Source: Nostoc sp. FACHB-892
GTDB taxonomy: Bacteria; Cyanobacteriota; Cyanobacteriia; Cyanobacteriales; Nostocaceae
NCBI RefSeq assembly: GCF_014698795.1
Contig: NZ_JACJTR010000027.1
Coordinates: 35,623 to 99,622 of the forward strand
DNA length: 64,000 nt
Direction of reading: 5' to 3'
Both the position numbers and the translations under genes were made by a program. The notes under the pieces were generated by a model that searched no databases, was not told the origin of the DNA, and saw only the letters and a program-made list of their open reading frames with translations. Shown here in pieces: positions 34,101-41,600 of this stretch (its first letter is position 1; each line of letters starts with the position of its first letter).

Positions 34101-35823
34101 CTTGCTGATCTACTATCCAAAATTCACTAAAAGTCCATCCCAAACTTTCGCATATTCCTTGTAGAATTTGGGGCATGGCTTCGTTGATTGTAGTTGACTC
34201 TGCTAAGACGCGTGTTGTATAATATTGTGCTTTTAAATGTTGTTCAGTTCGTTTACGTAAACGAAGCTCTTCGTCAACATCGCTGATATCAACACCTGTG
34301 GTAACAATATATTCAACGTTGCCCTCATAGTCTTCCAAGACAGTATTAGCCCAGGCAATGAGTCGGCGGCTGCCATCCTTTGTTACCCAATAGCTTTCGT
34401 ACTCTTTGGGACCCTTACCAGATTGCAACTGCTCAAAAACTGCTTTAACCATCTCTACCTGTTCAGGAAGTAGAAATAGGTTCCAGAAATGCCTTCCTCT
34501 TACCTCATCAAATGAGTAACCAGTTATTTGTTCACAAGCATGATTGAAGCGAAGGATTTGCCCTTGTGTGTCAAGAACTATCACCAAAGCACTGGCTGTA
34601 TCAAGGACTGCTGAGATAAAGTTGCGTTCTGTGTTTAGTGTTTCCTCTGTTAATTTACGCTCTGTTACCTCACGAGAAATGAAGTAGTAGACTATAGCCA
34701 GAGTCAGAAAACTTAGAAAAATACCGAAGGCAAGTGTCAAAACTGTGTTTTTAGCACTAGCTTTTGCAGCTTGTGATTGCTGTTGAAGCAACCTTTTATC
34801 CTCATTCTCTATCTCATGGATAACCTTGCGGATATCATCCATGAGATGTTTTCCCTCATTTGTCTGGATTACCTGCAATGCCGCCTCGAATCCCTGATTT
34901 TGACGCAGGTATATAGTCTGCTTGAGTATGGCAAGTTTTGCAGCTATCAGAGATTCCAGGGTTGTAAACTGCTTTTTTTGGCTAGGTTGATCTGCGATTA
35001 AATTTTTCAGTTCTGCAATTTTTGGATCGATATTTGTAACTACAGCTTGATAAGGTTCCAGATAACTTTCTTGTCCAGTGAGGATGTAACCACGTTGTCC
35101 AGTCTCAGCATCCTTCATCTCGGAGAGTAATTCTTTCAGTTTACTGATTTTTTCTTGGGTTTCTTGTACCTGATTACTAGTATCAATCAATAGGCGTGTG
35201 TTTTGATAAGAAATCACGCCAATCAAAACTAAAATTGCCGATGCTAACCCAAACCCTCCGGCTATTCTTTTAAAAAATTGTTTGCGTCCCTTCTGTGCAT
35301 ATTTGCGTGTATGACTCGCCAAGACCAAACTTGCTAAATTGCGCCGCATTTCTAGTTGCTTGATTACCTGATGACCTAGAATTCGTAATGCTTCAACTTG
35401 TTCTGGAGAGAGGTTTCTTGGTACACGGTCAATTACACAAAGGGTTCCTAAGGCATATCCTTCAGGGTTAGTCAGTGGTATGCCAGCATAAAACCGAACA
35501 TTAGGGCCAGAGGTGACTAGTGGGTTTGTAGCGAACCTTTCGTCTTGTGTGGCATCAGGCACAACAAAAGCCTCAGGTTGCAAAATAGCATGGGCGCAGA
35601 ATGCTACATTTCGAGGTGTTTCTAGGGCATCCAAACCAACTTTTGACTTGAACCACTGGCGATCGCTATCAACTAAACTGATTAAGGCAATGGGAGTTCC
35701 ACAAATATATGAAGCTAAAAGGGTGAGGTCGTCAAAGGCAGCTTCTGGACTAGTATCGAGGATTTTATACTCCAAAAGAGATTCGATTCGCTGTGCTTCG
35801 TTATCAGGTAATGGTGCTTTCAT
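31132..35823 (-). CDS. Multi-domain hybrid sensor histidine kinase
   Basis: 1563 residues. Order by motif: N-terminal GAF (about 1-170), membrane span (~188-206), CHASE3-type periplasmic region (~215-345, with TGQRGYILTG), second span (~358-380), PAS (~400-520), two GAF domains (~535-690 and ~705-870), HisKA with MSHEIRTPMN, HATPase (NLISNAIKF, GTGLGL), two receiver domains (VVDDN...IDMQMPEIDG and LAEDN...MDCQMPVLDG) and a C-terminal Hpt domain with IQTHQIKGASANVG. The Hpt domain makes it suitable for passing phosphate to the separate REC-PP2C protein. Neither GAF shows a clear chromophore Cys context. An 11-codon repeat-like insert (32398-32430) lies between the kinase and the first receiver. 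Confidence 0.94.
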   Translation of the reverse strand: MKAPLPDNEAQRIESLLEYKILDTSPEAAFDDLTLLASYICGTPIALISLVDSDRQWFKSKVGLDALETPRNVAFCAHAILQPEAFVVPDATQDERFATNPLVTSGPNVRFYAGIPLTNPEGYALGTLCVIDRVPRNLSPEQVEALRILGHQVIKQLEMRRNLASLVLASHTRKYAQKGRKQFFKRIAGGFGLASAILVLIGVISYQNTRLLIDTSNQVQETQEKISKLKELLSEMKDAETGQRGYILTGQESYLEPYQAVVTNIDPKIAELKNLIADQPSQKKQFTTLESLIAAKLAILKQTIYLRQNQGFEAALQVIQTNEGKHLMDDIRKVIHEIENEDKRLLQQQSQAAKASAKNTVLTLAFGIFLSFLTLAIVYYFISREVTERKLTEETLNTERNFISAVLDTASALVIVLDTQGQILRFNHACEQITGYSFDEVRGRHFWNLFLLPEQVEMVKAVFEQLQSGKGPKEYESYWVTKDGSRRLIAWANTVLEDYEGNVEYIVTTGVDISDVDEELRLRKRTEQHLKAQYYTTRVLAESTTINEAMPQILQGICESLGWTFSEFWIVDQQANLLSLQNTWYKISLEMQEFDILSRQITFAPGIGLPGRVWATAKPVWIADVVKDQNFLRSQIAAQAELHGAFGFPIRTGKKILGVITCFSNEIQQPDPDLATVMHSIGEQVGQFIERKQAEEELQRQNLRSQLFTEITLKIRQSLQIKEILQISVTEVQKILHSDRVLIYQPLADASEPTIVEAVVSGWLAIKDKKLTDAYFQAEYTQQYYLQQYRQKRNIGFADLDLVEVQKSHIELLQQFGVKSNLVIPILVKEELCGLLIVHQCGSSRQWSSFETHLLRQIADQVGIALAQAQMLNAETQQRRELEVARQQAELASKTKSAFLANMSHEIRTPMNAVLGMTGLMLETPLNSEQRDFIETIRISGDALLSLINEILDLSKLEAGEMALETLDFDLSTCVEEVLELLAPPAHNKGLEIAALIYPNVPTHLQGDAGRLRQILMNLISNAIKFTSNGEVVVRAELRSENSTTVTIHFTITDTGLGITSEDQCKLFTPFTQVDASTTRKYGGTGLGLAICKQLVSLMGGEIGVESQLGKGSKFWFEVTLPKQLHSLSSEGDGFAHAKSDRGLLSNRRLLVVDDNTTNRKIIHHQATRWGMVVDQAASAATALKAIQEAAKQKNLYEVAVIDMQMPEIDGMTLGEQIKANPAIAGLPLIMLTSTNQRDEIQRALKIGFAAYLVKPVKPSRLLDTIITILGTQPELNSQELKVKNYENKSNDHSPGTDSPKLRILLAEDNLVNQKVALKQLQSLGYSADVAGNGKEALQLLEKIPYDLILMDCQMPVLDGFETTKEIHRWQESSFVSGRCPVVIAMTANAMKEDQQMCLDAGMDDYLSKPVIKEKLAAALERWGSVIFREKEIDAWEQTASITDVTDVDSIDLPIDWERLHQLSENNPEFELELLQIFVEDIQPRLEIIKIAIADSDYEQLAIQTHQIKGASANVGATTMHLAAEKLEQLSYNQERRGTTNLILELEEFLKRIQEFLIRTPNS

Positions 35824-35930
35824 TTTTAAGTCTGATCTCCGGCTGAAGTCGTTGCTAAAATTGAGAATTAAAAATTAATAATTGGTGCTTTCATTTTTGA
35901 GCTTATAAATTACGAATTATTTAGTGAGTC

Positions 35931-37337
35931 CTAAAATTTGACCCGCAACTGCCCTGTCAAAGAATTACCACCATAGGCACTTCCCCCTGTTTCTTGATTT
36001 CGGACATTACTAAAGCTATAGCCAAGGTCTGCTTCTATATTTGGTGAAACTTTTACCGTACAGCGCGTTTGATAGGTATAGGCGTTGTCAAATTCTCCTT
36101 TAAGTCGCTGCTGTCCTAAGTTAGCAGCGAGACGACAGCGTAAAAAATTAGCAATATCTCCTTCCCAAGCCACCTCAGCGTTGTAAACTAAAAAATCTGA
36201 TGGAGAAAAATAGCCACTTGTGCGTTCTAAATTGCGATCAAAACTCCAATTGAATAAGTTAGCTGCCAGAGAAAACTGTCCGAACTTGCGCTCTAACCTA
36301 TTAAATGACTGCACCTCAGAATTACCATCGTTGTAACTACCCAAACGTAATGACGAGAATAAGCTGGTGTTGCGGTCAATCTGCCAGTATAAATCAGGTC
36401 CAAATCGCCAAGAAGTAATTTGATTGTCTAAAGTTCGGGCATTAGATTTATAAGGCCCTTGTTCTAAATTGCCTGATAATATTACTGCCGATAGCAATTG
36501 GCCGGATGATGAAACTCGCGGCGGCGAAATGGGAACCTCCACCTTAGCATTGAGATTAATAGCTGTAGGTAAACGATTGAACACATCGACTCCGGCTGCT
36601 GTTCGCAGAGTTGCTTGCCCAATTTTTCCCTGCCATCCAACCTGTAAGGGAAAATTGGTAACTGATTCAACACCGCGTTGCTCAAAGAGGTTAAAACCTG
36701 TCTTGAAAAATATTTTATTGCCATTATTCAATCGAAACTGAACCGTTGGTTCAAAGAATAAATTGGTTTGGCCAAAGTTGTCTGTGTCATAGCGATAGTC
36801 CGTATAAATACTTTCCAAAACTGCATCCGGCGTTTTTGGTTTGCTAACTGCATCTGGCGTTTTTGGTTCGCTGGAAGTTGTTGGTGGACTAGAATTCTGC
36901 GGTGGTTCTGGTCGCGCTGGCGGTAATCGCAGATCAGGATTAAAGTTTTCGGGTGCTGCCATCAAAATAGGTTTTGGCTTTAATCGATAAGGTAACGGCA
37001 TCGGAAATTCTAAATCACCAAAGTTCAGTTTGCCAGACACTCGCGCACTTGCTAACCCTGTACTACCGGCCCAAGTGAGCGCTCTGAAATCTCTGTGGAT
37101 TCTAAGTTTCGACTCTTGCTCTGCTGACTCAGCATTTACTTTGGTGGCTTGCTCGGTCAATTCTGAAGGTGGTTTCCAGGTCTGATGTGCTTGGACAGCT
37201 TGTAACTTAGTTTCTGATAATGTCCAAATACCTATGCTACAGATGACTCCCAATTGAATCTGTAAGCAACCCAAAACCAATTCAGTGTATAAACTATATC
37301 GGGAAAAAAAGAGATAAGCTTTAAAACTATCTACCAT
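35931..37337 (-). CDS. Predicted outer-membrane beta-barrel protein
   Basis: 468 residues. A hydrophobic N-terminal segment (about 20-40) probably acts as the export signal. A soluble region and a Pro-rich linker follow (about 120-172), including MAAPENFNPDLRLPP and a duplicated KTPDAV. The C-terminal ~300 residues alternate polar/aromatic strands and end in VKF, the terminal Phe expected of a BAM substrate. The family is not recognised. The AAP-E/D-NFNPD motif is shared with DUF3131 protein C (residues 42-50), which hints at a joint role, for example polymer export across the outer membrane in place of BcsC. That role is inference. Confidence 0.65.
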   Translation of the reverse strand: MVDSFKAYLFFSRYSLYTELVLGCLQIQLGVICSIGIWTLSETKLQAVQAHQTWKPPSELTEQATKVNAESAEQESKLRIHRDFRALTWAGSTGLASARVSGKLNFGDLEFPMPLPYRLKPKPILMAAPENFNPDLRLPPARPEPPQNSSPPTTSSEPKTPDAVSKPKTPDAVLESIYTDYRYDTDNFGQTNLFFEPTVQFRLNNGNKIFFKTGFNLFEQRGVESVTNFPLQVGWQGKIGQATLRTAAGVDVFNRLPTAINLNAKVEVPISPPRVSSSGQLLSAVILSGNLEQGPYKSNARTLDNQITSWRFGPDLYWQIDRNTSLFSSLRLGSYNDGNSEVQSFNRLERKFGQFSLAANLFNWSFDRNLERTSGYFSPSDFLVYNAEVAWEGDIANFLRCRLAANLGQQRLKGEFDNAYTYQTRCTVKVSPNIEADLGYSFSNVRNQETGGSAYGGNSLTGQLRVKF

Positions 37338-37449
37338 AGGTCGATACTATAGTTGTATAATAAGAAACCTGCTGTCAAAGAATTTTATGGCTGCTAGCTG
37401 ATGTATTCGGCTTGGGATTATGATGCCCACAATTTATGCTTGTTAAGAC

Positions 37450-37525
37450 ATGGCAAAGAAAAAAGGCTTTACTTTTATAAGGTGAAGGCGAGACAGAAGT
37501 ATATAGATTAAGTCACCGAGCTTAA
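37450..37525 (+). pseudogene. Possible remnant of a TOPRIM-like (DUF4276/OLD-type) gene start
   Basis: ATG 37450 begins MAKKKGFTFI and a frame change then gives GEGETEVYRLS before a stop. The combination resembles the N-terminus of small TOPRIM-type proteins, where a hydrophobic strand precedes a GEG-TE motif. Only about 25 codons survive and two frames are needed, so identification is tentative. Confidence 0.25.
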
Positions 37526-37543
37526 TTACCTAAAACCAAAAAA

Positions 37544-37621
37544 CCTCACCCTGTCCTATAGGACATCCCTTTCCTTGGTAAGGAGAGGGACAGGTTTTGC
37601 TTAAGCAAAACCAGGGTGAGG
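37544..37621. repeat. Hairpin repeat bounded by CCTCACCCTG / CAGGGTGAGG
   Basis: A 78-base element with 10-base perfect terminal inverted repeats and inner hairpins (GGTTTTGCTTAAGCAAAACC, 20-base palindrome). A related AACCTC-type element is at 47759-47845. Typical intergenic repeat of Nostoc-like genomes. Confidence 0.75.
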
Positions 37622-37805
37622 TATCTCAGAGGCTATACGATAAATCAGTAAATAGCCTCACCAAAGACTTGTGTACACACCGTAGAGGGGATTGGGGGGA
37701 TGTGGGGCAACTCTCAAGGACTTGTGTGTACACCGTAGCCTATCTGCCGGGAATCACGATAGCAGATTTCTGAGATTTGGCAGGACAGGATCTTCGAGTT
37801 AATAG

Positions 37806-38018
37806 TTACTGTGATTTTGACGAGATGCCAACTGTTCTTGTTGAGTCTGCTGTTTTCATCTGAGAGTTTTCAGCATCGTCAACCTCAAGAGTTCGGAGCA
37901 ATTCTCGAACTACATCTGTTGCTGGCCTTCCTGTCGAAGCGCAGTAAGATTTAAGTTTGTTCATTTCCTCGGTTGTGAGATTTACTGTGAGTCGTTTAAC
38001 AGCCCATTTTTTATTCAT
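37806..38018 (-). CDS. Small ribbon-helix-helix-like protein
   Basis: 70 residues. KRLTVNLTTEEMNKLKSYCASTGRPATDVVREL has the strand-helix-helix layout of CopG/Arc-type DNA-binding proteins (RLTVNL strand, then two helices). The C-terminal 25 residues are polar and probably disordered. It may be an antitoxin or a small repressor; no toxin gene is adjacent. It follows the OmpR regulator by 50 bases on the same strand and could be co-transcribed with it. Confidence 0.65.
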   Translation of the reverse strand: MNKKWAVKRLTVNLTTEEMNKLKSYCASTGRPATDVVRELLRTLEVDDAENSQMKTADSTRTVGISSKSQ

Positions 38019-38068
38019 AATCGCCTTTCGTCTTTAATATGTTTCTTTGAGCCGAAATCACCAAGTCA

Positions 38069-38749
38069 TCAAGATTGCTCCCGTAGTGCATAACCTACAC
38101 CACGCACTGTATGAATCAAACGCTTTTCCTTATTGTCTTCTAATTTTAATCGCAGATAACGAATATATACCTCAATAATATTAGAATCACCCATGAAATC
38201 GTAACCCCAAACTTTCTCTAGAATTTGGTTTCTAGTAAACACCTGACGCGGATGTGAGAGAAGATATTCTAATAAGTCAAACTCTTTTGCTGTTAACTCA
38301 ATGCTTCGTTTTCCCCGAAAAACTTCACGGGTGCGGCGATTTAAGCTTAAATCTTCAAATTGCAACAAATCCTCGTCTGTTTCTTGGGTGCGTCGGAGAT
38401 GGGCGCGAATTCTGGCTAATAGTTCCTCAATGCTGAAGGGCTTAACTACATAATCATCGGCTCCTGCATCTAATCCTGCCACGCGATCGCTCACTTCATC
38501 TTTTGCTGTCAACAAAATTACTGGTACTGTGCTACCTGTTGTTCGCAAACGGCGACAAATTTCTAAACCTGTTAAACCTGGGAGCATCCAATCTAGAATA
38601 GCTAAATCTGGCGATGAGTCTCGCGCTAGGGTTAAACCAGCAATACCATCATGGGCTACGCTAACTGTGTATCCTTCGCTACTAAGTTCTAATTCGACAA
38701 ATCTCGCCAGTTTAACTTCATCTTCTACCACAAGGATATGTGCTGTCAT
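38069..38749 (-). CDS. OmpR/PhoB-family response regulator
   Basis: 226 residues. The receiver domain has Asp53 as phospho-acceptor (LAILDWMLPG), acidic residues at 10-11 and Lys in VVKPFS. The winged-helix DNA-binding domain occupies about 130-224 with ELTAKEFDLLEYLL and the recognition segment VWGYDFMGDSNIIEVYIRYLR. Its ATG overlaps the TGA of an upstream histidine kinase remnant (ATGA), so it was once the second gene of a kinase-regulator operon. The intact kinase at 39762-41195 on the same strand is a candidate present partner. Confidence 0.95.
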   Translation of the reverse strand: MTAHILVVEDEVKLARFVELELSSEGYTVSVAHDGIAGLTLARDSSPDLAILDWMLPGLTGLEICRRLRTTGSTVPVILLTAKDEVSDRVAGLDAGADDYVVKPFSIEELLARIRAHLRRTQETDEDLLQFEDLSLNRRTREVFRGKRSIELTAKEFDLLEYLLSHPRQVFTRNQILEKVWGYDFMGDSNIIEVYIRYLRLKLEDNKEKRLIHTVRGVGYALREQS

Positions 38750-38880
38750 AAATTTACTCCTAGAGCAGGTAATGTGAAAATAAAAGTGTTACCGTAGCTT
38801 GGTTTTGAAAGGATGGTAACTTTGCCTCCCATACCTTTTACCAGATGTTTCACAATCGATAAAACCAACTTGTCCAGATA
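38746..38880 (-). pseudogene. C-terminal remnant of a histidine kinase
   Basis: Translating the minus strand up to the TGA at 38746-38748 gives LSIVKHLVKGMGGKVTILSK, then PSYGNTFIFTLPALGVNL. This is the end of a HATPase domain, parallel to SIVKTLVEGMGGNVNVQSK in the intact kinase at 39762. Just upstream the G2 box (GQVGF, compare GTGLGL) is in a different frame, showing a frameshift, and nothing recognisable remains beyond. The TGA overlaps the regulator's ATG. The missing ~400 residues are lost from this place. Confidence 0.7.
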
Positions 38881-39105
38881 GTCTCTGAATAGAGTTATAG
38901 TTTTTGCTGAGAGAACGGTAATTTTATATATATAAGGTTTTTCCTATCATCTTGTTAGCAAATATTTTATAAAAATATTATTTTTTAAATCTTAGAATAT
39001 TTTAATTTGTGAGTCAGCCTGTTCTCATATTCATGGATGAATCTATTAATTACAGGTTCTTGTTCCACCTTGAGCCATTAATTCATCTAAAAGCGAGTAT
39101 TCATC
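38881..39105. other. Spacer upstream of the DUF2808 gene
   Basis: Divergent region between the kinase remnant and the rightward DUF2808 gene. AT-rich with a TATATATATAA stretch at about 38925-38935. A promoter for the DUF2808 gene should be here, but no element is convincing. Confidence 0.4.
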
Positions 39106-39612
39106 ATGAAAGTTTTATTTTTCGGTAGTTTATCTGCTTTAATACTCACTATGTCTGCTACGGCTTTAGCTAAACCTGTGAAAGATCACCACCGATCAAG
39201 TTTAGATACACATATACTATCCCAAGCAAACTTCAACTTTAACGTTCCTCATATTACGAATTCTGGCATCCGAAATGATACTCATTTTATCAGATTGGCT
39301 GTAAAGGGAATGTCTCTGCAAAACCTAATAATTTCTCTACCAAGTCAGATGGAACGCTTTAATGGAGTTCGGATTACAGACCAATCTGGTAAAGAAGTTA
39401 CAGCTAAGACGGAGATTAGTAAAGAACGTTTGTTAATCACCTTTGACCAACCTCTAGCTACTGATAGTTCTTTAGAGGTGGAGCTAATAGGCGTGCGAAG
39501 AAAGAGTTTAGGCGGGAATATACTACTCTATGGAGTGAGCGGTCAAAGAGTTGGGTTGATGGGAGAAATTCCAATTGGAACAGCCAGAATTGATATTCCT
39601 GAGAAAGGTTAG
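39106..39612 (+). CDS. DUF2808 protein, secreted
   Basis: 168 residues. A signal peptide (MKVLFFGSLSALILTMSATALA) precedes a small predicted beta-rich domain with VKGMSLQNLIISLPSQ, then GVRITDQSGKEV and a C-terminal LYGVSGQRVGLMGEIPIGTARIDI. DUF2808 proteins are cyanobacterial exported proteins of unknown function. The gene is inserted, on the opposite strand, between an OmpR regulator and a histidine kinase, so it may be a target of that system, but there is no direct evidence. A hairpin plus T-run at 39664-39707 follows. Confidence 0.8.
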   Translation: MKVLFFGSLSALILTMSATALAKPVKDHHRSSLDTHILSQANFNFNVPHITNSGIRNDTHFIRLAVKGMSLQNLIISLPSQMERFNGVRITDQSGKEVTAKTEISKERLLITFDQPLATDSSLEVELIGVRRKSLGGNILLYGVSGQRVGLMGEIPIGTARIDIPEKG

Positions 39613-39663
39613 AATTATCTACGGTTTATAGAGTAATACAGTTAGTGATATTTGGCTCTGGAA

Positions 39664-39707
39664 ACTCCCCTCTTAACTCCTCTTTAAAAGGGGAGTCTAA
39701 TTTTTTT
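39664..39707 (+). terminator. Probable Rho-independent terminator after the DUF2808 gene
   Basis: ACTCCCCT (39664-39671) pairs with AGGGGAGT (39689-39696) and is followed by CTAA and seven T residues (39701-39707). It sits about 50 bases after the stop codon. Confidence 0.65.
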
Positions 39708-39761
39708 ATTAAAAAGGAGGGTTAGGTTGGCTTAATTTCTTCCTTTTAAAGTCCTGTTAGG

Positions 39762-41195
39762 TTAGATAGAACTGTTATATGTAGGTAAACTGATTGTAAA
39801 CGTACTCCCTTCTCCTAACTTAGATTGTACATTTACATTACCCCCCATACCTTCTACAAGTGTCTTGACAATAGATAAACCCAAACCACAACCCGCAGTA
39901 GCATGAGAGCGGGATTCATCTACGCGGTAAAATCTATCAAATATCCGTGCTTGCTGTTGCAAAGGAATGCCATAGCCTTTGTCACAAACTTGAATAATTG
40001 CTTTGTCTTGAAGTTTATTTAATTTGAATATTATAGGTGTATCGGCTTCAGAATACTTAACAGCGTTATCAATCAAATTTAATAATACTTGTTTGAGGCG
40101 GCTGTAGTCTGCTTTTATCTCAATTGGATAAACTTTTGACTCAATTTTAATTATGCGATCACTATATGTTTCTGCCATCATGACAACTTCTTCAACCAAG
40201 TCATTTAGCACATAAGATTTCATCTGGAAGTATAAGTAACCGCTATCGGCTCGTGCTAAATCAAGTAAATCTTGTAGCAGACGGATAGTGCGTTCAGCTT
40301 CAGATGCAGCAGTTTCTAAAGCTTCTTGTTGGGTTGGGGTTAAGTTATTCTGCCTTCGTAATACGCTTTGCAAATAACCAAGTACAATTGTCAAAGGTGT
40401 GCGTAATTCGTGAGAAACATTACTCACAAATTCTTGCTCTTGCTCCCATGATTGCGAGAGGCGTGATAACAACATAGTTAAGGTTTGAGCTAATTCTTTG
40501 ACTTCGCTGGGTGCATTATGAAGATATAGCTGCGCTTGTCCTAAATCTTCAGCAGAAATCACAGAAGCCATTTGATTTAGCTGGCGCAAGGGTTGCAGAG
40601 AATGCTTAATATAAGATGCGATCGCAGCTGTTAATACAATAATTGCCAAAATACTAGTAATACCTAAACTTTGCACCATTACCACAAACATTTTCTGTTC
40701 GCGGGTAATATCCTTTACTATAAATAACTCACCCAACAACTTACCCTGCACTTGCACAGAATTACCATATAAAACAAAGTGGTTTTGGTTAACTCTGTAA
40801 ACTTGTGGTTTAATCGGCATCTCAGTCAGGGACATCAACTCAGCTACTGTAGCCTCAGATAATAAATTTAAATGAGCAGATTTTACTAAAATTTTATTAT
40901 CAGAACTTTTTACCCATAATAGTGTGTTGGTATTTGCTAAATTATCAATAGCCTTTTGCAACCCAGTTTCAAGTCGCATCATTTCACTATAAATTTGCAA
41001 ATCTTGCGGCAAGCGCTTGGCAATTTCTTCTATATTATATTTATGACTCTCAACTAAAATTTGCTGCATTTTCCAACTAGTCCATGTAGCTAGGCTACCT
41101 AATACCAAAGCTGAAAATGCTGCAATAACAAGCGTGAGGCGTGACTGTAATGAAAAGGGGTCTATATTTATCCATTTTTTTTTGGTTTGCTTCAC
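39762..41195 (-). CDS. Membrane sensor histidine kinase
   Basis: 477 residues. Membrane spans at about 19-40 and 172-195 flank a periplasmic sensor of ~130 residues with no recognised fold. A HAMP linker (about 196-250), HisKA with phospho-acceptor His262 (VSNVSHELRTPL) and a HATPase with NLIDNAVKYS, DKGYGI, GLGLSIVK and a late GGNVNV segment follow. Organisation matches OmpR-partner kinases. It is transcribed leftward toward the OmpR regulator but separated from it by the opposing DUF2808 gene. Confidence 0.94.
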   Translation of the reverse strand: MKQTKKKWINIDPFSLQSRLTLVIAAFSALVLGSLATWTSWKMQQILVESHKYNIEEIAKRLPQDLQIYSEMMRLETGLQKAIDNLANTNTLLWVKSSDNKILVKSAHLNLLSEATVAELMSLTEMPIKPQVYRVNQNHFVLYGNSVQVQGKLLGELFIVKDITREQKMFVVMVQSLGITSILAIIVLTAAIASYIKHSLQPLRQLNQMASVISAEDLGQAQLYLHNAPSEVKELAQTLTMLLSRLSQSWEQEQEFVSNVSHELRTPLTIVLGYLQSVLRRQNNLTPTQQEALETAASEAERTIRLLQDLLDLARADSGYLYFQMKSYVLNDLVEEVVMMAETYSDRIIKIESKVYPIEIKADYSRLKQVLLNLIDNAVKYSEADTPIIFKLNKLQDKAIIQVCDKGYGIPLQQQARIFDRFYRVDESRSHATAGCGLGLSIVKTLVEGMGGNVNVQSKLGEGSTFTISLPTYNSSI

Positions 41196-41600
41196 TGTTT
41201 TGGTTGCGTCTTAGGTCTTTAATAAGGTTGTATGAATAAAATTAGGCTGCTAAATGTAAAGTTAGTATCAACTGCTACATATTTAGTTATAGCTAATTTT
41301 AACTTACCTTTATTGCATTCCAACAGTGAAAGCGGCAGCCATTCTAAAAAGATTGCTAAATATTTTTATTTCATCGCTCTCTCAACTCTGCAAATCTTTA
41401 TCTAATAATAAGTTAAATGAATTTACTAGTAGTTAAATTAATTTCTGATGAGAATCACCTGAAATTTTCTACTTTTGTATGTTTTCTTGTTTGAGTACAA
41501 TGGCTAAAAGTATATCTTGCTCGTTTAATAGAGATAATATAGTACGGAAAATTTCTGATGTAATTCTAAATAGGTAACAAACCGATAGTTATTCAGTGCA
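41196..41600. other. AT-rich gap with a possible NtcA site
   Basis: 405 bases without a gene, between the kinase start and the debranching enzyme stop. It is AT-rich, with one NtcA-like palindrome at 41265-41278 and no clear hairpin. Confidence 0.45.
41265..41278 (-). promoter_or_regulatory. Candidate NtcA-binding site upstream of the kinase
   Basis: GTA-N8-TAC (GTATCAACTGCTAC read on the plus strand). On the minus strand a TAATTT -10-like box lies 20 bases further toward the kinase start at 41195. The activator arrangement in cyanobacteria usually has 22-23 bases, so the fit is close but imperfect. A site of this kind occurs by chance fairly often. Confidence 0.25.

Larger units (their letters stand above)
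37338..37805. repeat. Intergenic repeats and gene debris
   Basis: Contains a possible gene remnant (37450-37525), a hairpin repeat (37544-37621) and a 20-base direct repeat GACTTGTGTACACACCGTAG at 37666-37685, again with one inversion of base order at 37719-37738. No intact gene. Confidence 0.6.

Noticed and set aside
37666..37738. Two 20-base direct repeats considered as a CRISPR-like array
   Set aside because: Only two imperfect units with a spacer that is G-rich and repeat-like; no cas genes.
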